Positions 1 through 10,723 of a stretch of 64,000 bases of DNA are shown here, piece by piece. The stretch covers positions 30,525,135 to 30,589,134 of the forward strand of contig OX637405.1 in the NCBI GenBank assembly GCA_951799425.1, given 5' to 3'. Made by a program: the position numbers and the translations under genes. Numbering within the stretch: position 1 is the stretch's first letter; each line of letters opens with the position of its first letter. The notes under the pieces are model-generated. The model was not told the DNA's origin, did no database searches, and saw only the letters and a program-made list of their open reading frames with translations. The DNA is from Ilex aquifolium. Lineage: Eukaryota; Streptophyta; Magnoliopsida; Aquifoliales; Aquifoliaceae.

Positions 1-510
1 AAAATTATCTCAATTAAAGATAGAAAATATTGTGTCCATTACACTTTGACCTTTTATTTGATTTTTTAATTTTATTCCAATAGATAGTATAATTGTATAC
101 TAATTATAATTTTTTTTCAATAAATGACATAATAGAACATGAATTTTGATTGTAAAATTTCAAATATTTAATATTCTATCTCTGATTGGAGTATTTATGG
201 TCTAAATATAATATTTTGAACTTGAAGGGTCTAAATATTACACATTTACAAACTTCAGGCGGTCTAAGTATAATTTATTAATGGATATACTAACCAACAT
301 TGATGACAGGGGTCTAAGTGTTACACGCGCACAAATTAGAGGGTTTGTGTGTAATATTTTAAATATCACGGGTGTAAGTGATTAAGTGAAAACTTCATGA
401 AGTCTAAATGTAATTATCCCTTCAATCTATTGCGCTGACTATTGGGACAAATACTTAGATCCAAAGATAATCAGCATTTTGTGCAAATAGTAAACTTCTT
501 TCTTTTCTAA
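1..510. other. AT-rich non-coding DNA, probably 5' intron of the PLC gene
   Basis: No coding exon is recognisable here. From about 195 to 420 there are several imperfect 'ggtctaag/ggtctaaat' phrases spaced 40-70 bases apart, as in degraded plant intergenic repeats. Because the first PLC exon in view starts at 1599 in mid-codon and the preceding exon is not found between 1 and 1598, this stretch probably lies in an intron of at least 1.6 kb. Confidence 0.5.
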
Positions 511-523
511 GTTATATGAAGAA

Positions 524-879
524 GGGGCTATTCCACATCGATAGCCTTGGGGTGAGTTTGTGTGTGTATAAGGCCCTACTTCACTACCACTTTAAGTGGC
601 GGTGTAGTAGTGGTCTTGTGTGTGTGTGTGTTGTGTGTTTCTTGTCAAAAAAAAAAATCATTTCTACGCGTATGTGGGAACTGTGCTCGCGCGTCTGCCC
701 CACGCTGTCTGTGTGAGCTCGGTCTGTGACGACGATGTTGAGACTGGGGCTATCCCACATCGATAGTCTTGGGGTGAGTTTGTGTGTGTATAAGACCCTA
801 CTCCACTACCACTTTAAGTGGCGGTGTAGTAGTGGTCCTCTGTGTGTGTGTTGTGTGTTTCTTGTCAAAAAAAAAAAAG
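524..879 (+). mobile_element. Dimeric poly(A) retroposon with snRNA-type promoters
   Basis: Two related monomers lie in direct order (about 524-657 and 743-878), each ending in cttgtc followed by 11-12 A. Both carry a plant Upstream Sequence Element: ttccacatcg at 531-540 and a perfect atcccacatcg at 752-762. In both, a TATAAG box (567-572; 789-794) follows after exactly 26 nt. The downstream region can form a hairpin, with CCACTAC pairing to GTAGTGG around an inner CCAC/GTGG. The whole dimer is flanked by a perfect 13-bp direct repeat, gttatatgaagaa, at 511-523 and 880-892, as expected for target-primed insertion. There is no protein-coding capacity; short open frames crossing it are mostly TG-repeat translation. 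USE plus TATA at this spacing is the known layout of plant Pol III-type U6/U3 genes; that this element is transcribed is inference. Confidence 0.75.
752..794 (+). promoter_or_regulatory. USE + TATA snRNA-like promoter, monomer 2
   Basis: Perfect match to the plant snRNA USE (RTCCCACATCG) at 752-762, then TATAAG at 789-794. The 26-nt gap resembles the Pol III class (U6, U3) rather than the longer gap of Pol II U snRNA genes. Predicted start is about 23 nt past the TATA box, near 818, inside the hairpin. No run of four T is seen between there and the poly(A) tract at 867-878. Confidence 0.6.
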
Positions 880-892
880 GTTATATGAAGAA

Positions 893-1598
893 AAGAGCAG
901 CACCTCGAGTTTGATTATAGTGATAATAATACAACAGATTCGAGGATAGCATAGGCACCCTGCATCAGCTTCAAGTTGATTTACTAAACGACAACTGCAG
1001 AGTAGCGTGAATAAGAAACGAGATTAAACAACAAAAACTTCAATTTCTTGATTATCTCAATAATATCATATTAAAGTCGTCAAGAGCCTTGTTGATTCAC
1101 GAAAAATATCAAGTCAATTGGAAGGGAAAAAAAAAAGAATTTGTCTCTCAGTTTATTTCGAATAATCAAAAACTGTTGAATCAGTTTTCAAAACACAATA
1201 GAAATACGAAACCCTAATAGTTCTAAATTACTAAAAAAATCAAGCAAATAAGTAATATTACGATAATACCCCAAATAATAGGATAAAATAGAAAAATGTC
1301 TAAAAGGTGTCATAAACGTTGTTTTTTGGCTTAAAAACAACAGGTTTAAAGATACAATTTCAATTTTGCTCAATCCTGATTGGCGAGTGCCCGATCAGCG
1401 CTGCTTTCAGCGGTCTTTATTTACTACGTAGTTCTATGCTATAGGTACTGCATCAATATCGGAGAAACTATAATTTCTTGGTTCGAAATGAAAAATTAAT
1501 TTATATCTGTCAACCAGTGCTGACTGTTTTGGAAGGAAAATTATGCTTTATAGTTCCTCTATATATGTGCACACTGATTAGTCTTCTTTATGTTTTAG
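893..1598. other. Non-coding, probable PLC intron
   Basis: AT-rich sequence without a recognisable exon or intact element. It ends in a pyrimidine-rich stretch and AG at 1597-1598, the acceptor of the first PLC exon in the window. Confidence 0.5.
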
Positions 1599-4500
1599 GA
1601 CACTAACAACTCCAGTAGGGCTCATCAAGTGTTTAAGATCAATAAGAGAATATGCTTTTGTTGCATCTGAGTATCCAGTGATAATAACTCTAGAAGACCA
1701 TCTTACTCCAAATCTTCAGGCTAAAGTGGCCGAGGTGAGTTTTATGTTTCAATTGATTTATTTAGAGTAAATTACACTTTGCCCCTCTGAACTATTATCT
1801 GTATTTCACTTTGTACCCTCAATTATAAAATTTCTTATATTATACCCTAAAGTATCAATTTTGTTTCATATCATTCCGATAGATAACGACAAACTTGAAA
1901 ATCTGTCAAAAGATGGAGGAAAACCCCAAAGAGTTTTCCGCCAAGTGACTAGAAGTCTAGAACTACTTTATTTTACCTCTTTTACAACCAAATAAATGGT
2001 TGCTGGGAAGAAAAAAAAGGTTGGTCAGGGGAAGAAAATTTAGAGCTTAAGAATGACAAAGTCATGGATGGATATTTTTTTTATATTTTTGATTTGCACA
2101 TATGCAATAGAGAGTTGCTTATTGACAGTATAGACCACTAACATGCACATTTACCGTCAAAAAATTGACAACTATTATCTATTGAAGTGATATGAAATAA
2201 AACTGATACTTTGGGTATAATATGAGAAATTTTATAGTTAAGAGTACAAAATGAAACATAGATAATAGTTCAGGGGGTAAAATATAATTTACCCATTTAT
2301 TTAAAGGTTTGAAAATTGTCTACTCTGTGACTACATCACTAAGTTTCATTTCTAGATGGTCACTCAAACCTATGGAGATGTACTGTTTTCCTCTGGATCA
2401 GAATGCTTAACAGAATTTCCTTCTCCGGAGTCATTGAAGAGGCGGATTATAATATCAACAAAGCCACCAAAAGAATATCTTGAAAGTAAGACAATTAAGG
2501 AGAAGGATAATGGTTCCCACAAGGTGAAAGATTCATCAGAGGAAGATGCATGGGGAAAAGAAGTCTCAGATCTTAAAGCTCAATTTGAAGTCTTTGATGA
2601 GGTACCTTATTGTATAAAGGGTGGGGTTATTTACACCCCATAAATCTTCATTCCCACCCATTAAATTATAAATAATATAATTATTAAGTCCACCCCATTC
2701 TATACCCACCCTATTAATAACTAAATTTATCTCAATATTCAACTTTAGGGTTTTTTTCTATATCCATCTCACAGTCTATACACAAAAATATACTCAATTG
2801 GATTCCACTATGAGTTTCTTTCATACAAATTACTTCAATTGTCGTCATTCAATCTCTATCTTCTCCGATCTCATCGTCGAAATAGTACTTTGATTCTTCT
2901 CTGCGCTTCTCTTTCTTGTTTTCTTAATCGCCAGTTGAAGGAATTCGTAACTTCACAATCAATTTCTCAATAAACAAAAAGAAATCTCTTAGAATCTTCA
3001 TTGTAAGTCGCATCTGAAACTAAATTTCTTGAAAAGGAAAAGAAAAAGATCATCAAGTCTCTCTCCTCGAATCACACGGTCTATACATAATTGTTTGTTC
3101 AGTTTTAATAAATAATCTAGTTGAGTATATTTTGTATAAACTATGTGAGATGAGATATAGAAAGAAACCTTAAAAGTGAAGATTGAGATAAGTTTAATTA
3201 TTAATGAGGTGGGTATAGAATGATATGAACTTAGTTACTGGTGGGGCGGGAATAGCCCCACCATTGTATAAATTGCCTTGCACAAAAGTCCAAATGAAGC
3301 ATATATATTGAATTGTTCTGTAGTATGTACACCAAGTGTTAACTTAGAATTTGAATTACCATATTGGATTAGAATGACCCAGAGGATGGAGAATATCAAG
3401 ATGATCATGAGGAATATCGCAATGAAGAGGATCAAAACGTGCAGCAGAAACCTGATTCTGAATATAAGCATTTGATTGCAATTCAAGCTGTAAAACTGAA
3501 AGGTGGAATCAAAGACTGGCTTACTGTCGATCCTGATAAAGTAATTAGGATCAGCTTGAATGAACAGAAGCTTGAAAAGGCTGTTATAAATCACGGAACA
3601 GATGTTGTCAGGTAGTTATTGAAAAGTTTTTACAGGCTTGTTTTGTTTAGTTGTTTTTTTTTATTGAAAAAAAAGGTGTGCGGCAAAGGAAAGCGTCCAG
3701 AGACCATCCCGATAGACTTTTACTAGTGGGATTATGAGACCCTTGATAGCGCCCGTTACTCTTCTCGGGAATAAACCTAGCTAGACTAGCATATCGGTCA
3801 ACCACCGAGCCCCAATGTGGACTCCAAGACTCGAATCTTCAACCTCAAATAAGAAATTTGACCGATATCCCACTAGATCACCGCACTCGGTGGTCTGTTT
3901 AGTTGTGTTTGATGACAAGTGTAATAGAGTTCTTGTTGACACTTAACTATGTCTTGTCTGCTTCTTGAATCGGTGTATGTGTTCTTACAGGTTTACCCAG
4001 AGAAACTTGCTGAGGGTATTTCCGAAATCTACACGATTTGACTCATCAAATTATAATCCCATACTTGGGTGGATGCATGGAGCTCAAATGGTAGCATTGA
4101 ACATGCAGGTTGACTGCCTTATCAATATTAATTTTTTTTTATATTCCTAACTATTGTTTTAATTATCCGTCAACCCCTTGCATGGTCTGATCTGCATTAT
4201 TATCATTTGCTCAAAATACCAGGGTATGTTTATGTTAAGGGGAACGATGGATGGGATTAGAGTGTTATTTTCTGTCCTCCTATGGGTATGAAAGACATAA
4301 TTTAATGTCTTTTTTAATCCTATACTATGTTTGGCTTATGACTTTTGCAATTCATGTGGGTTCCACATAAAAGTAGGAGTGTTAATCGAGTCGAACTTTT
4401 TGAGTTTAAACCCGAATCTGACGAACTTATTTTTTTAAACGAATCTAAAAAATTGTTCAAGTTCGACTCGTTTAGAACTCGAGCCGAGCCCGAGTAGTTT

Positions 4501-6606
4501 GACTATTTTACATATAAATAAGCCGAGATTTGTGAGCTTGAGTCGAATGAGTCGAACTTTTTAAACTCGTTTCTCTAAACAAGCCTAAAAAATTGTTTAA
4601 ACTCTTTAGAACACCTAAAGATTTTGTTTTATATAAATTGACTTTAATGCCCTTGTCTTGAATTTGAATATTAAGCAAGGGTTAATACCGTAATTTATTA
4701 ATCTAATACCATTGTTAGTTTTCTACCTCATTTTAATACCATCTCCCATGTGATATTAGATATACCCATGTAGATGGGTGTAGCACCACTGTTCATACTG
4801 AATTGGTATTAGGATCCGAAAATTAGTATTTTATTAAAAATAGTTAACAAACAAAGTATATGTAGGAACCATGTACTAATAAACACTATCCGGCCACCTC
4901 TTTATACCCCACTTATCCCCCAAACAAACACACCCCCAACTGTATGTATCGTGGATTGTTGGGTATGGTGTTCTTGCTTCTTATAAAAATTAAACGAAGT
5001 CAGGTGGATGATTTCATTCAATGGGGTGTTCTATTACATTTAATTTCTTTGATTAGCTTCTCTGAATTCAGATTTGTATGATCAAGTTGCCATACATTTG
5101 ACTTACTAAGTACAAGCTTGTTCGTTCCCATGACAGGGCTATGGAAGGTCCCTTTGGTTGATGCATGGACTGTTTAGAGCCAATGGAGGTTGTGGTTACG
5201 TGAAAAAACCAGATATGTTACATGAAGTTGGACCTCATAATGAAGTCTTTGATCCCAAAAGGAGTTTACCAGTTAAAAAAACTTTGAAGGTTTGTGAAAT
5301 TTTACAAGGAATTCTCATTTTTGTATCATTGAAGAGCCTCTCCATTAGAATTCGATGGTACTGTGCAGGTGAAAGTATATATGGGGGAAGGCTGGTATAT
5401 GGATTTCAATCACACGCACTTTGACTTGTATTCCCCACCAGACTTCTATACAAAGGTAAATGAGTTTTGCACAAAACATACAAGTGGATTTCTGAGCTAA
5501 AAGATTGTATTTGGCTTTGTGTTTACAATGAGTTTGGACGAATGTGGTCCTTTTGTCGAGTTCATAACTAAAGGAGATCATGAAATCAGGGGTGCAATTT
5601 GGGCGGGCTAACTCGAATTCAACCCAAACCCAATTTGAAAAAAACAGGAGTTGGGTTGAAGTTTTTAATACTTGGGTTGAGCCTTAGTTGAAAAACATCA
5701 ACCTGAATTGAATTTGGATAATACCTGAATTGAGGTATCAGGTTACTAGGTTCAACCCGACTATATAAATCGGGTTCAACCCAAATCTATATTTGTGTTC
5801 AACCCAAATATTAAATCGGGTTCAAACCGAATATTATGGTTAAACATTGAGTCTGGTATGTTTTTTTATGTAAATTTGGCTATTATGACTATTATGTCTT
5901 TATATTAAGAAAAGTGTAGTTTAATTTTTATTCGGTATGTTTTTTAATACTTTAAATACTATGGTGTTTATGTAAAACATTTGATTGAAGTTGTTAGTTG
6001 TTATTTCACGCGAATAGTATGTAGTATCAAGTATGTACTAGATTTAGAATAACAGACTGATTTCGGGTCTGAACAAACTCAACTTGAATTCAAACCCGAA
6101 AGCAGCCCGAATTGAGTTGGGCAATACTCGTGTTGAGTACCTCGGGTTAAGATCGGGTTAGAGTTACGGTTGGAGATTTTATACTTAAGGTTGGGCTGGA
6201 GTTGACCTCTCAACCCGTCCAATTCGCCCAAGTTGCACTCTCAGATGAAATTGGCAACCACAAAGATCTATGGTCATATATCTGTATGAGTGAACGATAG
6301 ATTTATACGCAGGTTGGAATTGCTGGAGTCCCTGCTGATTCAGTGATGAAGAAAACAAAGCCAATAGAAGACAACTGGATACCAACATGGGATGAAGAGT
6401 TCGAGTTCCCATTGACTGTTCCAGAGCTGGCATTGCTTCGGATTGAAGTTCATGAGTATGACATGTCAGAGAAGGATGATTTTGGAGGACAAACATGCCT
6501 TCCTGTTTCAGAGTTAAGAACTGGAATTCGAGCTGTGCCTCTATACGACCAGAAGGGAGAGAAGTACAAGTCTGTAAAGCTACTCATGCGCTTTGAATTT
6601 GTTTGA
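1599..6606 (+). CDS. Phosphoinositide-specific phospholipase C (5' truncated by window edge)
   Basis: Hydrolyses phosphatidylinositol 4,5-bisphosphate to inositol trisphosphate and diacylglycerol, normally at the plasma membrane under calcium control. Exons: 1599-1734, 2356-2601, 3373-3611, 3991-4108, 5137-5289, 5369-5455, 6313-6606, all GT-AG and frame-consistent (423 codons in view; first base completes an off-window codon). Exon 1 reads [15 protein letters not shown] and [11 protein letters not shown], the second half of the X catalytic domain. An acidic linker follows, then the Y domain ([49 protein letters not shown]). The last two exons form a C2 domain ([30 protein letters not shown]). 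Plant PI-PLCs are usually about 580-600 residues, so roughly 160 are missing: the EF-hand-like region and the start of the X domain. Several introns carry MITEs or a SINE. The stop TGA is followed by AT-rich 3' UTR. Family is clear; the paralogue is not. Confidence 0.93.
1765..2294. mobile_element. Mutator-like MITE in PLC intron
   Basis: The termini are inverted repeats of about 110 bp (left gagtaaattacactttgccc; right end, reverse complement, gggtaaattatattttaccc), both continuing into 'ctgaactattatct' and 'tatcaattttgtttcatatca'-like sequence. A perfect 9-bp direct repeat atttattta flanks the element at 1756-1764 and 2295-2303. Long TIRs with a 9-bp TSD are typical of Mutator-like elements. 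No transposase is encoded. Confidence 0.8.
2618..3262. mobile_element. Second Mutator-like MITE in PLC intron
   Basis: About 180 bp of inverted repeat on each side (left gggtggggttatttacaccc; right, reverse complement, ggtggggctattcccgcccc; both continuing through 'ttctatacccacc' and 'tttatctcaat'). It is flanked by a 9-bp direct repeat attgtataa at 2609-2617 and 3263-3271. The left TSD starts only eight bases after the donor site at 2601/2602, so the insertion sits almost on the exon edge without disturbing splicing. Confidence 0.8.
3655..3895 (-). mobile_element. tRNA-derived SINE in PLC intron
   Basis: Read on the minus strand it begins near 3895 with a box A-like tgatctagtgg followed by a box B-like gattcgagtct, and ends in a T-rich tail near 3660. 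An 11-bp direct repeat tgtttagttgt flanks it at 3644-3654 and 3896-3906. This is a SINE with an internal Pol III promoter, antisense to the host gene. Confidence 0.75.
4378..4620. repeat. Word-array repeat in PLC intron (gtcgaactcg type)
   Basis: Contains many scattered copies, on both strands, of a short word around gtcgaac/gagtcgaac/aactcg, with partial symmetry between its two halves. It resembles the termini of hAT-like elements elsewhere in the window, but the ends and TSD are not clear. Confidence 0.45.
5587..6243. mobile_element. hAT-like MITE in PLC intron
   Basis: Left end caggggtgcaatttgggcg, right end (reverse complement) tgagagtgcaacttgggcg. Flanked by an 8-bp direct repeat with one mismatch (catgaaat at 5579-5586, gatgaaat at 6244-6251). 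Subterminal DNA is full of variants of the word gggttcaaccc/aacccga on both strands. An 8-bp TSD with a cagggg-like end suggests hAT; no transposase is encoded. Confidence 0.7.
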
Positions 6607-8145
6607 TAGGTGATGCTGTTGCAGACCATCTCTAGTTTAGCTCCTTTATGGTTGGGTGACCAAGTTTCATGGCATATGCTACCTGAATTATCATTTGCTT
6701 GTAACTAGTTCTTGGAAAATTAAGCTATTACACTTCTTGATGTAGGCTATGTAATTGTATGCACATAGGTTGTATTCTCCTAGCATTCTGCCTTTTTTTT
6801 TTTTTTTTTTAAATATAAGCAGTTCTGAGTCTGCTTCACCACCTTTAAGTTTGTTGGTGTAATTGCATAAATTGAGAAGAAAAGTACTTGATGCAAAATT
6901 AAAACAGGCTGAGGTGCAGATATCTCACTTTCTTTAAAGAGATTCAAGCCATTTGCGGATGGCAAAGCCAAAATTTGAGGTGCGGATACGATACGATAGC
7001 TCAACAATTTCGTTTTATGACACTAACCAACTCTGTACAAGTTGTTAAGTCCAAAGTTTCATCATAGAAACACCCTTTTTGGCCTGAACTCTCAAGTATT
7101 TGCAGTATGTTATGAAGTGTTGTAATGTATTGGATGATATTCCAAAGATCTACAAATGCCCAACTTAGGGGTCTTATTTATAGGTTTTGAGAACATTCTA
7201 GAGTTCATGTATCTAAGTCATGGATGTATACATAAGTACATGTATGTAGTAATGATCAATTCATGCATATAAGTCATGAACATAGTTTATATATGCATCT
7301 AATAAATATGATTAATGTATAGAAGTGAATAAAAGATACATGTATGCATCAAGTTCAAGTTCATGTTCATGTATGTGGGATTGAGATCCTTCCCATTACT
7401 TTTTTACACAATTTCACTCAATGGTAGATCACATACAATATGTTCACGTGGGACCCATTATTTATATGTGGACCCCTTACTCATACACGGTGAGTGATTT
7501 ACCATTGAGTGAAATTGTGTGAAAAAATAATGGAGATGATCTAGATCCAGGTATGTGAATTATAAATTCATCTCATAAATATCATTCATGCGTAAGAGCA
7601 AGTATGATACATGTATTAATAGATCTATATATAAATGTATACATATAGATGAATGAATCCACGTTGGTACAATGAATTATATATAAATATTAAAATATAC
7701 CAAACAAACACATCATGCAAATCGAACCACATTATTCTTTTGAAGTTTTTTCTCAAGGAAAATGCAAATGAGAAACTCAAGGAAAATGCAGATCTTCATT
7801 CACCTTCAAGCTCATAGAAGGGTGTCCCATTCTGTTGGAAAATAATGAATTATTGTAACAAAGTTCAAACAATTTGTGCACTAAAACAACTTGAGTGCAT
7901 TTACAAAGTTAAAAAATATGACAACGTCGAGAGTTTGTACTTACTGAAAATTGAAGAAACCAAAACGGTATTGGTTCATTTGCCGTTTCTCTTACAACAA
8001 CATATGATAAATATTGAACTCAAACCCATGGAAATCTTGGTGTGTTTATATGCTCAAAAGCAAAACCATTGACAGCTGACTCTGCTTAGTTTGGTGAGCA
8101 CAAACTGAGAAAGAGACTACCATATTTATTTCATCTGATCAATGT
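6607..8145. other. Intergenic region between PLC and the rhodanese gene
   Basis: Holds the 3' UTRs of two convergent genes. There is a T-run at 6791-6810, dense atgtat/catgcat-type simple sequence at 7200-7380 and 7590-7690, and a small palindromic MITE at 7375-7556. Short open frames (for example 7845-8072) show no protein family and are not called. Confidence 0.6.
7375..7556. mobile_element. Short palindromic MITE
   Basis: Two arms of about 55 bp are inverted copies: the left arm runs through acacaatttcactcaatggt, the right arm is its reverse complement near 7500-7525. The loop is about 60 bp. Flanks share gtatgtg. It is too small to code. Confidence 0.6.
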
Positions 8146-9907
8146 TTAGCTTCCCACAGCTTTTAATAGAATAAGCAATTGAAGGAAGTAGTATGAGACA
8201 CCTCCAATTGTGGCATACTGTAACTTTTCAGTACCTTCAACATCTGGGAAATCACCATCTCCGGCACGATTGAATCCTCCGGCCAACCATCCCAATTTCC
8301 GGTATCCTCCCTCGTGTAGCTTTGAAACTGCCATCACGGACCTGCAGGTATAGCAACAAAATTAGCAGCAAATTTAGTCATATTACTTGTGCTAGATGCA
8401 GAGGAATCATACATGAGAACTGTGCTGCAACTTGAGATTGGGATAAAATCACTGAATTGCAACAAATCCACTATAAAACGAGCAAAATATAGAGGTGAAT
8501 ATTGAGGAGGCTGCCACGTGCCTCATCCAACGTAAACTTCAGTCACATGTCCAATACTCTTAAGTTTTACACAACCTTACAAATACCATGATCAATATAA
8601 CTCTTATTCTCATAAAAGCTCTAATAAAGGTTTTTTTTTTTTGCTTCCAAAGCTTTTCCAGACCTTTTCATTATAGACACGAGCATGAGGATATCATCTG
8701 TGATAGCATATGAAAACTAGTGAACAAAATAATTATTCCCCTGCATTTGTGAGAGAGTGTCTTGTATACACAATAATGGTTCCTTTCAGACTATAGCTCA
8801 CTCTTTTCTTTTCTTCTTTGTTTTGTTTTTTTTATATTTCAACGGTCAAAGGTGTTCGGACCAACTTATACGTGCACCTCCAACTAATCCCCTCTCCAGT
8901 CTAGCCAAATGCAGATCATCCATATTGGGATTAGGGTATTCATGAGGGATAAATCTCTCATGGCCTAACTCCAAGGAGTTGCCAAGATTCGAATTCAGAA
9001 AAACTGACTTTACAACTCGTCTCTGTTATCATTTGAGCTATCCCTTAGTGTTATAAGGTAACCAATAATTCGAATTTGGAGAAGATTGGAGAAAATATCA
9101 AATGTAACAGTTACACTACGTCATCACCATTATATGGTATAATCGACCAATTATGAATAACCATTAAGGACTAGTGAATCCCACCAAATTAAGGTTGAAA
9201 AAAATATCCAACGTAACAGTTACACTACGTCATCGCCATTATATAGTATAATTGATCAATAACTTCTAAATTCCAAACTAGCTATCATGTATGATTAGTG
9301 AAGTTCACTTATCCTATTTGTTTGTTTATTATTAGTTGGTTACATCATATAGTGGTGGTGGCATGGTATAACCGTTACATTGATGACCGTCATAAGCTGA
9401 TTAGTGTGGTAATACACAATTTGGCAAAACATGAGCTTTAAAATTCAAATTGTACCTTAATCCTTCCCCACAAGCAACAAGAAGCTTAGTGTCCTTATCA
9501 GGAACCTCTATCTCCACTTGCTGAAGAAAATCAGGGTTTATCATGGTGAAGTTTTGGCCAGTCCAAAGCCCAATGTATCCAAAATGTACCCACTTCTTCA
9601 ACAGTGTAATGGGACTGCTATCCATGTCCTTGACGAAGAGTGGCACGTGCAGTGACCCTGAAACACGTGCCTTCTCCCACTCCCACTCAGGCCTGATGTC
9701 CACCAGTTTGTAGCCTTCGGACTTCATGGCTGAGGCCGCTTCCTTCGCCAGTATTGGCCGGACCTCGCCGGACTGTATCAGTTGCTGGGCTTTTCCGGCG
9801 ACTGCATTGACTTGAAAAGTCGCCGAACGTTGAGGACTGGCGGAGAGGGGTGGTTTGAGTTGTTTGACATGCTTCAGAGTTGGTGTGTGAAGCTGGTAAT
9901 TCAGTTG

Positions 9908-9916
<9 letters not shown>
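8146..9916 (-). CDS. Rhodanese-like domain protein, plastid-type (STR10-like)
   Basis: Two exons on the minus strand, 9916-9456 and 8341-8146, with a GT-AG intron of about 1.1 kb, give 218 residues. The start chosen is the ATG at 9916 (MAIQLNYQLH), just downstream of a GA-repeat leader (CT on the plus strand); the frame stays open upstream only through GA-repeat codons. Residues 1-50 are basic and hydroxylated, like a chloroplast transit peptide. The single rhodanese domain follows (EGYKLVDIRPEWEWEKARV, then SGSLHVPLF). The active-site loop VACGEGLRS carries the expected cysteine, so sulfurtransferase chemistry is possible. The intron falls exactly in this loop. The C-terminus (YYFLQLLILLKAVGS) is hydrophobic and may contact a membrane. 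It looks closest to Arabidopsis rhodanese-like protein 10, recalled by family resemblance only; the substrate is unknown. Confidence 0.88.
8835..9046 (-). mobile_element. tRNA-derived SINE in rhodanese intron
   Basis: On the minus strand it starts near 9046 with gggatagctcaaatgataac (box A-like) and has gaattcgaatcttgg (box B-like) about 45 nt later. It ends in ggtccgaacacc and an A-rich tail near 8835. It belongs to a different family from the SINE at 3655-3895. No convincing TSD was found. Confidence 0.6.
9090..9262. repeat. Two-copy direct repeat in rhodanese intron
   Basis: About 65 bp containing gtaacagttacactacgtca occurs at 9105-9155 and again at 9210-9260 with few changes. A degenerate inverted copy lies near 9340-9385 (tggtataaccgttacattga). 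Confidence 0.6.
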
Positions 9917-9941
<25 letters not shown>

Positions 9942-10723
9942 ACACCCTCTCTCACCCTCTTATCTTCAACTAACTTGTCTTTGCATTATAGGCCATCCTT
10001 GAAGGCAATTTACATACGCCCCCTTGATTTTCATAATTTTACATTTTCATCCTTAAATTTATAAACCTCTGCCCATCACACCCTAATTTTGCTTTGGTTG
10101 ATGAATGTCATGCTTTGTTTATTTATTTATTTTTTAATGGGTGGACAGAATCTTTTCATTGCAATCTCAAGGACTCCTGTCTACGAGTAGAACATTAAGT
10201 TCAACAGGTGGATATCTAACCCAATTATATGGTACAATGGACGTTTGATCTAATGATATTCCTTATATTGGATTCAACTCTCCATCCCTAAAAAAAACCC
10301 GTAAATGGCATTCTTTATTTAAAGTAGGTCATTGTGCAAGAATGCTCACATAGGGAAATGAAGTTTGAGTAAAGTATGTTTGAATTGAACTCATCTATTT
10401 ATAATTAATGTTATCTGTTGAGGGGAAGTCTAAATTGATCAAATGAGGAGTGCTTATAAGATTGTTTTTTCTTTTTCGGAAAATTTGCTTATAAGATTGT
10501 TATTTTTTGTTTTACAAAAAAAATACTTGATCCATATTGAAATTCGTTTGAGCAAGAGATCAACCAAGATGGTAGGCTGGATTTTTGGTTTTGATGATGA
10601 TGAACTTTCTTGTTAACAAGTGCTGTCAATGTTGATTAATTCATCACATATTGTTCTCAAAATCCCCAATGCTGGTTTGTATTTTAAACTAAAAAAGTTT
10701 TCAATTTCTTATGATATCCTTAA

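Noticed and set aside
1188-1373. Minus-strand open frame of 61 codons
   Set aside because: AT-rich, no family resemblance, lies in the presumed PLC intron.
7845-8072. 75-codon plus-strand open frame after PLC
   Set aside because: Reads plausibly but shows no domain, start context or conserved motif, and lies in the space between convergent 3' UTRs.
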